DNA of 64,000 nt from assembly GCA_014773175.1 (NCBI GenBank), contig VXCM01001525.1, forward strand, positions 59,364-123,363, in the 5' to 3' direction. The translations under genes were made by a program, and so were the position numbers. The notes below the pieces were generated by a model. It saw only the letters and a program-made list of their open reading frames with translations, was not told the DNA's origin and ran no database searches. Within the stretch, counting starts at the first letter, position 1. Each line of letters opens with the position of its first letter. Source of the stretch: Lucifuga dentata (lineage: Eukaryota; Chordata; Actinopteri; Ophidiiformes; Bythitidae). Positions 11,725 through 25,500 of this stretch are shown in pieces.

Positions 11725-13267
11725 AGGTCACATGGTACAATGAGAGAATTAAGAAAAACAGCTCATATTCCCTCTTGCGCTGTAAAAAAAAAAATCTAAA
11801 TTGGACTGCAGACAATGCCTCAGCTGCAAGTAGCACAATATTAAACTTAAATTTAATACTGTGTTTTATTGTGTGTTAATATTAAAATTTGAATTGCGCG
11901 TTGCCCAGGTTTGTGTTGAACACCCAAAAATCTAGGAGACGCTCCACCGTTCACACCGAAGTACAAAAGCAACAGCATCAGAAGCACATACTTCAACTTT
12001 CTGATGCCAAAAGCTTCATGTGGGAAACTACTGTCATCTAATCATGTAGCTAATTAGCCGGTGCGAGAGGAGATAAAAATAAACACGCAGCACTGTTTTT
12101 TTTTAAACCTCACCATCAATTAAAGTCTACATTAAACCAAAAACAAAACGCTAAAGTGATAACAAAGTTCAGTGTGATCCCAGTGATTACTGTGAGGAGA
12201 TATTACATATCTACACTTAGAAAATACACTTCAACACATCCAGATCCAGACGCTTCCTTCCAACAGTATGAAAAATATACAAATAAAAAATACAAATACT
12301 CTCAGACACTAGGTAGGTAGTTTTCCATTGGCATGAAATCAGTGAGGACTCAAAGATAAATATTTCACATTTTTTTTCTCCTTTGCAAGAGAAAATAAAA
12401 ATTTGTGTATGAAAGAAAAGCAAAGTTGTCCATTTGGAAATCCTTCAGTAATTAGTAACATTGTGATACCACTATTTGTTTTTTGTTTTGTTTTTTTATA
12501 GCTAAAAACGCTTTAGCTTCTCTAGTAAGCAAAAAAGAGCCAGTGTTGAAACCAAAAGCATTATAGAATTCTTTCTTTAGACATACACTATGCACAGATA
12601 ATAAAAACATTAACAATGATCAAGACTTTTCCACGCGAGAAAAATGATTCCTCCGTTCAGGTCTGCAGGAAAAGACGAGAGGTTCGTGATAATCGGCATC
12701 ATAATTACTTCATCACCAGTCAGAAATGCCTCCAACAGCCAGAATCAAATTACTGTACTGATAAACAACTCAGTTCTAAATGACAGATAATGGGTTTGCT
12801 CACATAGATCTTTTTAACATCCCATAATGCGACATACTGTGAGGCGTGGGAGTGGTGGGTGTTGAGTGGGGGATGGGAGGATGAAGACTGAAGGTAAAGT
12901 GATCTAGGGGACAAGGGCACACTGGAGTGTGCAGGTAGCAAGGCAGGAAGCCAGATAGCACTAATCGCAGCTCTTAGTGTAATACAAACTTTGACCCATA
13001 GGAGGCGGAATATCAGTTCCTGTTTGAGAGTAACACCACCTGTGATTCTGCTCTGGAGCAGTCGGGCATCGGGCCCCTGTCAGGTGAGTAACAGTCATTC
13101 AAAGTCATACAGGATCATGCCAGCCAAGCGCCATTTTGGTTCCCGTTCACGCGTACTGGCGAGGAATGAGGGGGCATCTGAGCTTCTGGGAACCGGAAAG
13201 AAGGAAAACTTCCACTCTGGAAGTTAAAGGAAGGGAAAGAGGAAGTGGCCGCAGGGAATTTCTCAGC
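11725..13267 (-). other. 3' flank of zfpm1, probably including its 3' UTR
   Basis: Non-coding, AT-rich sequence directly after the zfpm1 stop. No repeat family is recognised here and no convincing minus-strand AATAAA signal is seen close to the stop, so the transcript end is unknown. It ends at a TTAA MITE. Confidence 0.4.
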
Positions 13268-16090
13268 TCACTTGACATGTTCTGCACTGTGGGAGGAGCA
13301 GTAGTATTTCTTGTGAGCTATGAAGGTGGACAGGCTGCTGAACTTGATGTTGCACAGCCGGCAATAACGGGTGTTGCCGTTCTGGATAGGGGAGATCACT
13401 GGGGTTTTAGGCCCAGGGGTGGGCTGGGGTGTGGGGGTCAGATGGGAGGCCATGGGTGGGGCAGCCTTGTCTGGAATGTGGGACGACCCCACCGTCTCCC
13501 TTACGACCTCAGGCACAGGTGACAAAGTCAGAGAAGGAGCCCTTGGGGGAGACACTGGCATGGGCGANCCGCCTCTGCCTGAAGGGCTACCGTTCACCAG
13601 CGGGGAGGAGGGAGAAGTCGTGCCGCTCCTCGTCTGCCCGTTGATGCTGTCTCTGTGGACTCGGGAGCCAAGTTTGGCCTGGCTGGTTGGGGTGGTAGAG
13701 GTGGAGCTGGAGGCGGTTGCAGGCGCTCCGTCTCTGGGGCTGAGGCTGGGGCTGCAGCTGACCATGCTGGCTGGCTGTGGCAGAGCCTCCTGGGGGGGCT
13801 GAATGGCTAGAACCAGGCCGTGGGCGCTCCTGAAGTGCTCCATCAGGTCACAGGTGATGACCCTGTTTGGGCAGTACAGGCATCCTACCTGAGACGAACC
13901 TGTGCTTTTGTCTCCGGCTCCTGGGGTGGCTGCATGGGTGGAGGTGGCGGTGGTATGGTGAGGGGACGTAGCGTCGGAGGCGGGTAAGGCAGAGGGGTGA
14001 GGGCTCGATGATGCGCCTCGTGTCTGGGGAGCCCACTCGGCCGGGAGCGCTTTTGCCTCCACAGGGTGCAGGAGATCCGGGCGCTCCGGCTGAGGCCTGC
14101 TTTTAGGGGAGGTGGAGGCTGAGCGCTTCAGCCTGTGCAGCTGCTCCAAAGTGTGAGGCTGGAGGGTGGTGGCCGGGCAGTAGTAGGTTTTGTGAGCCAG
14201 GTAGTTCTCGATGCTGTTGAAGCTGATGCTGCAGGCAGTGCACTTGTGGTAGTCGGTGAGGGGCAGCGCAGGGAGGATGCTCCCGCCGCCGTGTCGCGGA
14301 GCTTCTCGGAGCCGCGGCCTCTTGCTCAGGTCGATCGGGCCGTCTCCTTCGGGGCTGGAGCTGCGCGCACCGCTGGGGGAAACCTCTTGTTTCACTGCCA
14401 AACCAAGGGCGGAGGGAGACGGCGNAGCTGCGCGCACCGCTGGGGGAAACCTCTTGTTTCACTGCCAAACCAAGGGCGGAGGGAGACGGCGCAGAGGCGG
14501 CAGCGGCGGCGGCGGCAGCAGCAGCAGCAGCAGCGTTAGCTAAAGCTTCGGTCCTGGCCATGTGAATCTCATACATCTTCTTCCGTTTGCGCGTGCGGAT
14601 GGGCTGGGGAAGGAAGGCCGTGTTGGTTGCGGCCTTGGCCGTGTGCGTGCCTCGGTGGTTGGACGGGTCGTGGCGTGAGGCGCAGTAGANGTTGCGGCCT
14701 TGGCCGTGTGCGTGCCTCGGTGGTTGGACGGGTCGTGGCGTGAGGCGCAGTAGAAGCGCTTGTGAACAGTGTAGTTGTCGTGGCGGCTGAAGCGGATGTT
14801 GCAGGCCTCGCAGAAGGTTTTGTTAGGGTCGTCCTCCAGGTCCTCGGCAGAACCGCTAGCAGGGCTCTGGCTGCCCTCGCTCACCCTTCCTCCTCCTATT
14901 CCACCCACGCTCCCGCCTGCCCCTTCCCCCTCAGAAGAGGAAGACACACCCTCTCTCGCTGTAGAGGTTTCCGTCTTCACTTCCACCAACCTCCTGGGTT
15001 CTGCCGCTCCACTCCCTGAGGCGGGATCAGAATCGACGGGAGAGGCTGAGGCTGCTCTGCTCGCTGCTCCACCCTGAGGAGATGTGGACAAGCCGTGCAC
15101 CCCGCCGGAAGGAACCGTGGCCGGCGCTCCATCCTTCGTCGACCCCGAGCCCGAAGCTGAGGTTGCAGCTTCCGCCTGGTGTCGACTGGAGCAGTACAGC
15201 CTTTTATGTGCATAGAAGTTGTTGATGTTGTTGAAGGTGATGTCACACTCGAAGCAGGTGGCTCCTTTGTAAGGCGGCGTGGCTGTCGCCGTCGCCGCGG
15301 CTGCTCCGGANACACTCGAAGCAGGTGGCTCCTTTGTAAGGCGGCGTGGCTGTCGCCGTCGCCGCGGCTGCTCCGGATGGGAAAAAGGCAGCTGGGTTGT
15401 TTTGAGGAACTGCCTGGCCCTGTTTCAAACGGCTGTGAACCATCTCCGACATTTTAGCGAGGATCTCTGAGGCCTGAGGCAAAATGGCTGCTTCAGGATT
15501 GAACATGTACTGGGGCAAAAACACCGTTCCTCCTGGTAAAACTGAGCCCGCACCTCCCGCATGGGCCGGGCTGGAGCCAGGGGTGGGACTTGTTGGTTCC
15601 GCCTTCACGGCTGTGGCAGACGGACTCTTAGGAGAGGCGGAGGTCTGACAGGAGGAGGTAGCACTTGTCTTACTTCTTGGTTTTTGATCCCCCTCTGCTC
15701 CGACAGCTTCCTCTTCCTCTCCATCCTCCCCAGTCTCCATCCCCTGCTCCTCTGTTTCAGAGTCTGAGTGAGGCTCCTCCTTGATCCTCAGGTTGGCCGT
15801 TGGGGCATCAGGAGGACTGCATCCTCTCGGTGTGGCTGAGCCGCCATTTGCACCTGGACTGGATGAGTCTGGCTGAGGTTCACAGGCCAGGGGCTCCCGC
15901 TCCTGGGGAGACGCCTGAGGATGGGGGTGGTCGACTGATGGGGTACTTTGACGGGGGGTGGGGCTCCTCTCTGCAGGGACCCGGACCTCTAGGTGAGTAC
16001 GAACATGCTGTTGAAGCTGGGCAGGTGAGTCAGAGTTGTGGCCACACACCTGACACTTCAGCACCACACCAGAGTCTCCTGGACTAAGAC
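13268..16090 (-). CDS. zfpm1: zfpm1 last exon, fingers 5 onward and CtBP motif
   Basis: Starts after acceptor CTTTACCAG. Elements in order: a C2H2 finger ([19 protein letters not shown], about 16067-15996); an acidic/proline-serine linker; [12 protein letters not shown] and [16 protein letters not shown]; a C2HC finger [19 protein letters not shown] (about 15255-15190); finger [20 protein letters not shown] (about 14825-14750); basic [10 protein letters not shown], a likely nuclear localisation signal (about 14600); 13 alanines; PIDLSKRPR (about 14340-14310), the CtBP-binding motif; finger [18 protein letters not shown]; finger [19 protein letters not shown]; finger [20 protein letters not shown]; stop TGA at 13270-13268. 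Duplicated segments around N at 14425, 14690 and 15311 add 199 bases. Subtracting them leaves 2624, which is 2 plus exactly 874 codons. An unresolved base remains at 13567. Confidence 0.94.
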
Positions 16091-18409
16091 CTGGTAAAGA
16101 GTCAGAATTAGTGGAAAAATGAAGAATACAGTGTCTTCCATGATGGATTACCTAACTCAAGCACATTTCAACTCTCTACAAGTTGATTTTAATAGTCTAC
16201 TGGAATAAACTGAAACCAACGGCAATCTGGAATTTTTTTTTTTTTTTTTTAATTTATTTAACGCTAAAGCAGTATATTTTGAAACATGGTTGTCAGTAAC
16301 ATAACATGTATGCAGGCTGAATATATTTGTCTCAAACATGCAAAACTGCCGGTATTGTCCTTTAACAAGGGTTGAGATCACCATTTTAAAAACATATCAG
16401 TGAAAATCTTGATTACAAGATCATGCAGTTGTGCAGTTTTTTATTTAAGATATTTTGCATCTGGATCCACGTACAGTGGATAAACGGAGACTGATGAATA
16501 AAAAGATTTTTAATTCTATCAAATTTATTTTTTATTAGGGAAAAAGTAATGCTTTGAAAAGGGCTGAGGTGTCAGATGTTAAACATGTGACGCTGCTTTT
16601 AAATGACATCTCACATCAAATCAGGATTGGTTGAAGTCTAATCAGAAATTAACGCAGCACTCCTGCTGCTACTAACTGTAAGTATACATGAAAATATTAA
16701 AGACATATATCCTGTTTTGAATGGATTTTTATGATACAAGCACTGAAACATTGTAATGTAAAATATAAATAGCTTGTTTTGATTTGTTTACTTGTACACA
16801 AAATCACGTGCACAACCACTTCATAAGAGTCACAGCTCGCTCAGGTTTTAAGAATCCGTATTGAAAATGGTGAGGCGTGGCTTACCTGTGGTCAGGGGCA
16901 GCTTTGGTAGGCCCGGCCCCGGAGAGTAGACCTCGCTGTGGCATCCAGGCTGGCAAACCATGTGGCTGGTGACCAGATGGCTGTAGAGAATATCTCTAGT
17001 GGTGGAGACGAACTCGCAGCCGTGACACACACCCTTCAGTGTGTCCGTATGGACTTTGAGGTGACGCTCACAGTTTGCTTTGGTGGTGAAGGCCGACAGA
17101 CAGATGAGACACACAAACGGACGCTCGCCTGAAGAACAGAGAACGTTTGCGGAAAAGTTCAAGTAAACTTTAAAGCGTTTTTCCTTTTAGTTTGAAAACA
17201 AATACCAGGGAAACTAAAATATGGTTTTACATTTTGGAAATTGGTTGTCACACTGTATATATGCAGGTTGTACATATTAGGCTCAAACGTGCACGATTTC
17301 CAGTACGGTCCTTTAAGCTTGGCTTACCACTGTGGGTGCGCATGTGGATTTCCAGCGAGCTGGCGCTGGGGCAGCTCTTGTTGCACTGTGGAAAGGGGCA
17401 GATGCGCTCGTTGGGGTAGGACTCCTTGGGTTTATCCTGAGGCGGGGATGATGCCACGGCAGGCTGCTTCTGGCGGCTGGCGCAGTAATACATGAGGTGA
17501 GCCTGCAGGTTCCTCTCGCTGCGGTACCAGATCCCACAGTCCTTACAAGGGAAAATATCCTCTGAAAGCCACAAAACATAAAGACGATGCCAGTTAAGCG
17601 AGCGGAAACATGAACTACACAACCAGGCAGCATCTAATTTAAAGGACCATACCACCATTTTGCATGTTTGAGCCGAATATATTCAATTTTCATATATGTA
17701 ACATTACTGACAACCATTTCCCAAAGCATACTACTGGAACGGTGAATTAAAAATGTTTTCCTACCTTCCAGACCTCCATTGGTTTCAGTTCATTCTGGTA
17801 CGCTAAAATCAACTTGGTGCTTGAAACGTTCTTGGGATAGGTAATCCATCATCATGAACAAGACATGTATTCAGGTTTTTTTTANTGCTTGAAACGTTCT
17901 TGGGATAGGTAATCCATCATCATGAACAAGACATGTATTCAGGTTTTTTTTAGAAGTTACGTAATTTTAGTGTTTAAGCACAGAGTGAATGTATGTCTCC
18001 ACCGAGAAATATAGTCCCAAAAGAAGACCTGTGTTTATAGAAAAATTTAAACGGCCGTGACTTCATAAGGCTGTGTAACTATTAGCAGGAGAAACATAGA
18101 TTTTTAAGGTGGGTGTATCNGAAAGATTAAGAGATTTTGCAAAATATCAGGAAAGCTGAAATACAGTTTTATCCTTTGGGAAATGATTGTCAGTAATGTA
18201 ACGTGTATGAAAATTTAATATATTAGACTCAAACATGCAAAAGGGTGGTATGGTCCTTTAAGTACTTAGCATTGGATTGTTAGTTTTAATGATAGTAAAA
18301 ATGAAGATGAGTGTGTATATGCACAACATACATACTGAAAAAGAAACTATTTTCAAGAAATCAATGTACAGCTCTCACAGCAGGTGCTATACATATGCCC
18401 ACACAGACA

Positions 18410-18462
<53 letters not shown>

Positions 18463-18647
18463 TGGCAACATGGGTATCCAAGGCAACACAATACAAAGGT
18501 TTTGGAAGTGAGGAATCATACTGATGGCATGTCTAATCATCTGGGTTATTTTTGACATCCATCCAGTAATTAGCTGGCTCTTCATTATGAGCGCTGCATA
18601 ACCAGAACCGTGAAGAACCACATCTAATCTCATCAGCGGTCACAACA

Positions 18648-18682
<35 letters not shown>

Positions 18683-20323
18683 ACTTGGACAGTTGGAACA
18701 TTAAGGAGTCACAGTCACAGTGGGAAAAAATAATCACTCTGCAGCGCAGCAGTATCTTTGGCTATTAAAGAGTTGCAGTGCCATCTTGTGGTGAAAGGAA
18801 GTAATACATGCAAACCAAACCGGTAGTGGAAACTGGTTTGTGATGATTTATGAATATAGAAAGCAGTGACCTGAAAAAAACGGCTCAGGGTGAGAAGACG
18901 TGCACGAACCATAAAAGACAGGACAAGTACAGAAACAAATACATGTGTACGATGAAGGCAAACATGAATCTGCTGGGCAAAGATAAACTGTTGATAACTA
19001 CTGTAGTCAAAATAGTCGGTGAAGACATGACAAAACAAATTTTAGTAGTAAAAACAATGCTAACATTTCAAGTAGAGCTTGAGATACAAACCATAAAAGA
19101 CCATACTGGCAATTTTGCATGTTTAAGGCCCAATAAACACTGTCCACATACATGTTACATTAGTGACAACCAATTTCCAAAAATACAAAACTGCATTTTA
19201 GTTTTCATGTTATTTTGCCAAATCCCCTAATCCTTCAAATACAAATGGTCAGGTGATACACCCACCTTAAAATTAAGTGTATTTTCCTGCAAATATGTGT
19301 GTCAAGATGTAGAAGGGATGGTCGTTTTTAATTTCTCTGTAAAAGCCATCTTCTCCTGGGAATATATTCCCTGGCGGAGACACACATTGTCTTCTGTGAA
19401 ACTCCATGTTGGATGGATTAAATAAAGTTACTTTGACAAAAAAAATGTAACACACACAGTGTTCACTGTGATGGATCTTTTCAAGTTTCTACAAGTTATA
19501 TAGTGTCCTGGAATGAACTGAAACAAATGGCAGTCTGGAAGGTAGGTAGAACTCTAAAAGTTACTGCTCCAGTAGTATAGTTTGGGAAATGGTTGTCAGG
19601 TGTATATATTAGGCTCAAACATGCAAAATCATCAGCATTGTCCTTTAAGTGGAATTTTCACCCAATTTTAAGCACCCAATTCCTCTGTGCTCTTACAGTC
19701 ATTGTCACAGTAGCTCCACAGATGTCCTGTGGGGGGCGTACACAGCCACGTGCTGCTTTGTGACGTGTGTTGCCACTTAGTATTACCATCTGCTGAATCT
19801 TACAACCTTTTGCTATTGTGTTTTACTTCCAGAATTCAATCGAATGTAAAACTTTATAGGTTATATCTCATATTTTCTCCACACACCTATACAATATTAT
19901 TGAGTTATTCAGTGTGACTTATTTTCATCTTTCTACTGTACTTAATATATTACAAGTGTTGTAACAGCTGTGAAATTTTTAAAGAGAGCAGGCATACATC
20001 TGTTAAAAAGAAAGAGCAGGCATAAATCTGCATTTCCAGTCTGGCAGCAGGAAATGACTTTTGGATAAGTGGGAACATAAAATTATTATTATTATTATTA
20101 TTTTCTCTTCTTCTTGAATTTTCTACCTATAAAGCACTTTGAAAGAGGTTTGTGTATGATAAGGTGCTGTATAAATAAAATTTGCCTTGCCTAAAATATG
20201 CAGGGAAAAAAAAAAGTTTAAACTGATTTGCTGCATCTGGGCATTTTTCAGTGCAAATCAGCCAAAATGGAAAACAATGAGCCTTATTGATATTCAATTT
20301 TTTCTACATGAATTCTCCAATAT

Positions 20324-20376
<53 letters not shown>

Positions 20377-21030
20377 ATATATATATATATATATATCAGT
20401 CATCCTCCAGTCCAGATCCGGACAGAACCACAACTGTCTTTGGACTCTGAACAAATTATACTCCATATATATTATTTGTATTATCTGTGAGATATCGCTG
20501 CGACACAATGAGACAAAATTCTCCAGTTTCTCTGCTGCAAAGTGAAACTGAATGTCTGCCTGAGAGTTGACAGCACAGCAAGTTTTGTCAGCTAGTTTGT
20601 CAAAGGTCTTTAAGACTTTTAAGATACCTTTAAGATTTGTATTTGTATTTGAGTACCCCAATACATACTGTATGTATGTATGTAGATATTATATATATAT
20701 ATACACATATATATACATACATGCGTGTGTGTGTGCATAAAAAGCTAATTTTCACTCACTATTGACAACAGCAGTAGCTAAGATGGCGGCCATCCCAGCT
20801 TGTTGTGGGAGGAGCTGGATGTCTGAGCGCAGTGCGGCGGGGTACAGAGGCTCCTCCTTCATGGCGGGTTGTTTGTGGGTGACGAGGCTGAGTGGAGGGG
20901 AGAGGCGGGACAGCGGGGAGGAAGAGGAGCCAGAAGGAGGCGACAGCAAGGCCACGAGTCTTTCACCTGCCGCAAGCTCCCTGGTCACCTTACAGAACAA
21001 CTCCTCACCTGAAAACACAGGTGAATACGT

Positions 21031-21066
<36 letters not shown>

Positions 21067-21254
21067 TACACACACACACTATGGAAGTCTTTTTGTACAG
21101 AAAAACCAAACAGCTTGTGATATGGTGTTACATCCTGAATCTGACCTCGGCTGTAGACAGTACAGTTGGCCGTGTCAACATCAGAGGTCAACGGGATCCG
21201 GCTGATCCAACAATCTGGATCTTCACACACCATAGTCAGCACGGGGTTCTGTAT

Positions 21255-21292
<38 letters not shown>

Positions 21293-22483
21293 ACATGAGA
21301 AACAAATGAGCAGTCCACATTATGACACGTTTCCTTGGTCAGTGTCATTTCTAACTATTGTTAACCCTCTAGAATTCAAAGTAAAGGCTTTTATTCAACA
21401 ATTGTAAACAAGTTGACATTTCTGTAAACAACAAAAAAAAAGCCTTAATTGTTTTTTTTTTGTTTGTTTTTTCAAGTGTGAAAATGGAAAAATCATTTGT
21501 GAAATAATTTTCTACAATCAGCTTTTTTTAAAAAGACATTTCCCTTGATTTTATGATTTTGTTTCTTCACTAAAATTTCTCCCTGCAGATTATTTCAGAG
21601 GTTTATTAGAACGCTTGGCAGTAATATCAAATGTCAAGCAAAAATATTGTAGTTTTGTCTAGTGAGGATGTTTTACAGTGGAGCTTTTTGGGTGTCGGAT
21701 AAAAGCCAAAGTAAAACCGTAAAATAACTTTAGACTCTGGAGGGTTAAAGACATAAACAGAATATTCTATAAATAACAGCACAAACATCAACAATCAGTT
21801 TTTACGTGACAAAGCGTTGCTCTGTCCTACTGCAACAGATAATAAAATAATAATATCATTTCCAAGTTTTGGCATGGATATGAATAACACCACAAACATC
21901 AACATTCTAATGTTACATGAGATTGTTTTGTGCACAGAGGTTGCTCTGTCCTACTCCAACAGATAATATGATGTCCATGTTTTGATATGTCTACATCCTT
22001 CTCCTATGCTGTTTTATAGAGGAAAACAGGAAAGATAATCTAAAAATAGGCTTGATTGTGATTTAAAGCGTTCATCTGTGCTTTAACTGAGCTGCTTTAT
22101 AACACATCTAATATGAGATTCAGGTATAATTCCTTTCAATCGGGACACACAGTCAGTCGCTGGTGCCCAGCAGTAAACACGGGTTTCTAAACAGACCATC
22201 AGAGAGCAATGGGTGATTACAAACCAAGGAGGAAATGAGGAAATGAGGGGAGCACGGGCCGAACAAAGCCATGCAGGAGTAAATGAGAAGAAAGGGAGGG
22301 AGGCGGGATGAAAGAGGGAGAGAGACCCCAAGAGAGAGAGAGAGAAGAAAGGGAGGAGAAAGGAGATCTGATGAGGTCGGCAGGCTGCTATTCAGCCTGT
22401 CGCCATAATAAGATCCTCTGTGGATACACCGGACAAAGACGAAACAGAATCGACATCCACCGAGTTTGGATGAGTGGAGGTAT

Positions 22484-22527
<44 letters not shown>

Positions 22528-25500
22528 GCACCCAGTCATATACACATACACCTGTGTGTCCTCAGTACAATCTTGTCTTTGTTCATATGAGGCTCCATCA
22601 GCATTCCCTCTACCAATCATGCCCAGGATACAGGCTGATCCCATGTCCCCACGACATGCACTCGCACGCACGAACATGTGAACATACGTGTCCCATTTCA
22701 AGTTGGAGTTCAAGAGAATGTTCCCAAATCCATGCAACGTTTTAAAGTTTCGTGTAAAAGAGAGAAGCCAGATATTTGCTGCAAGCTCAAAGAGAAAAAA
22801 AGATTTCATTACCAACAATTTGCTGCTCTAATTCAAACTTTTTTCATGTAGAAAACCGTCATTAAGACAGAAATGGACACAATGGATGGATGGATGGATG
22901 GATGAACTCATCCAAAGCCTGGAACTCAGCAGAGATTCTCAATGCCTGGATGTCAAATTTAGGCTGCAGCCCAGGAAGACTGGAAGTGTGTCATGAATCC
23001 GGGGGAACGACAAATCTGCCAGTGCTGAATGCACTGTTACTGATTCATTCCTTCAGATGGAAAACTAGATAGATTATCCTTATTTTCAGATAAAAGCCAT
23101 TACTACTGGTGTAACGTTCCACTTTGAAGCCTCGCAGATGAAAACTGGTGTATTTGATTTTACTAGTTTTGGCTTTTTGTATGTACATATGTTTTTGCTC
23201 CTGTGAAAAAAAAAAGTTCCTCCAGATAATACAAGTTTAAAAGAATTAAGGACAAAAATGTACCAGTTATTTGTGTAAAGAGAACTAAATATTTTTAAAG
23301 GAACTAAAAACCCTTAAAAACCCTTAAACACTGTTATGTAACAAATTACTTTTTCATATATATGTAAGAACAGACATTAGCATATTATGCTAATCAAAAC
23401 CATCTCAGGTCTGTGTGAGTGCAGTGTAGTGGAATAAGATGGTGCAGTACTGCTGAATGAACACCAGGAGGCAGCATTTCCTCAGCGTTGGACCTGCTAG
23501 TCCTCACACTGAACTGAGACTCAGTCAGGGCCAAAGTTAACACGAAGGGTTCTCTGCTTTTCCTGCTGCACTCAGGGTTCCATTTAATACTAAACCTCCC
23601 AACATAATTATATTGATACGGACATCAGGACATCATGGATACTACAGCATCATCATCATCACCATCACCATCACAATCATCACCGTCACCATCACCATCA
23701 CTGTTACTGTCACCATCACCATCATCACCTTCATCACCATCACTGTCACCGTCACCATCTCCATCACCACCGTCACCATCATCATCACCATCATCATCAT
23801 TATCATCATCACCATCACCACCACCACTATCATCACTGTCACCACCACCATCATAACTACCACTGTCACCATCTCCATCAACACCACCACCATCATCACT
23901 GTCACCATCACCATCATCACTACCACTGTTACCATCACCATCACCACCATCATTGGGGCAGTGATCCCCTCAAGGCTAGCGAGAGGAAAGCTTGTGATCC
24001 AAGGGTTGCTGGTTCAATCCCTGGACTCCCTCATCCTCACCGCTGAGGTGCCTTTGAGCAAGTTACCTCATCCCTAAATGCTCCAGTGGAGCTTTCAGAG
24101 AGAGAAGTCTGTGGCTGTACTGGGCAGCTACCAGGTGTGTCTGAGTGTGTGAGCAGGGTGTTCCTGCAACAGAGCATTCAATGCTCAGTGAACTACCTCA
24201 GATAAATAAAGATTTTAAAACAGTGCAGGGAGCTACCTCTTTATGCTACTGTACGTACACCATTATTTAATACTGTAGCTGCACAGTGAGCATCAGAAGT
24301 TGAGGTTCACACCTATAGAAATGCTTTGAGTAAGACAAACCCAGCAGATCCTTAACAGCCCTGAAAAGTTTGGTTTTGATCAGTCCTTTACTTCTGTAAA
24401 ATGTTGAAATCAGCATGTGACTTTACCTGCTTCACACCTGTTAGACACGCCCACCATCCATGTTTCACACCTCATGGGTATTTCCAGCTCTGGACAGACG
24501 TCGCTAGCTAGAGAGCTTCCTTTTGTGGGACTGTGACAGTACCTAAAACAACCTGTTTTCACTCAGTGTGCACAGCTGTGCAGCAGCAAGGAGCGCAGAA
24601 GCAAGTCAATGTGGGTTTTTCGTACATTAAAGTACTGCAAAGTTTTCAAAATAGACCCTAAAATGAAACATGGAAATGTATTTCACTGGTCCCCATTAAT
24701 TACTGTTATTTCAAGCATTTGTTCTCAGTCCATACAGTCCCTACAGGAAAAAACAAAACAAAAACAAAAAGAAGGACTGGACAGTGGGGCGTTATGGTAA
24801 GGAAGCAAGAACCTAGAACTGGAGTATGACACATACTGCCATGTTTCTTTAAAAAAAAAAAAATCCCCAGACTGACGAGCTTTCTCAGTTTTTCCTCCTG
24901 TAATTATCTGCCAAAACTTTGTTTCTCCTCCCAGCAAACTATTTCCATAATACAAGCAGTAAGAAGACCAAAAAAAAAAAAAGNAAAAAAAAAAAAAGAA
25001 AAAGTGATCCAGGCTTTACTGCAGCTCTACATACAGTAAGCGCCTGATTTCACAGGGTGGAAACCTTTGGTTCGTTAGGATTCGGTGTAATCAGAAACCA
25101 GAGATAGGTACTAATGGAAGTAAAAATACCTGAGGAAGGTGGAGGATGTGTGTGAGGCAGAAGAGAGGAGGGAAGGACAGGAAGAAGAAGCCTCTCAGTC
25201 TGTTGTGGAAGATGGAGGCAGGGCGTATTGTATTTCATGGGGAACTCGCGCTGATGTGGCGATACGGCTGCTTTTGTTTTAATTTGTAACCCAATGCTGG
25301 AGCCGTCTGAGCTGTAAGTACTGCTAATTTGTTTCAGACTAATTCATCACGGCCACAGCTTTGGAATTCACCATGATAGGACAACGGGGAGAGCTCAGTA
25401 GCTCACAAGCAGAAAACACACACATGCGTGCACACATATGCAAAGCAAGGGAAAATGAAAAACACAAGCTCTGACATCAAAGATCTGGAATATGAAGTAA

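Noticed and set aside
13268..15315. zfpm1 as a frameshifted pseudogene
   Set aside because: All frame breaks coincide with N-centred duplicated segments, and the frame is perfect when these are counted once; splice sites and finger residues are intact.
22153..22818. 221-residue minus-strand frame
   Set aside because: Crosses GA microsatellites and has no domain or splice context.
23613..24077. 154-residue plus-strand frame
   Set aside because: Thr-Ile repeats from the CAC/CAT satellite running into a SINE.
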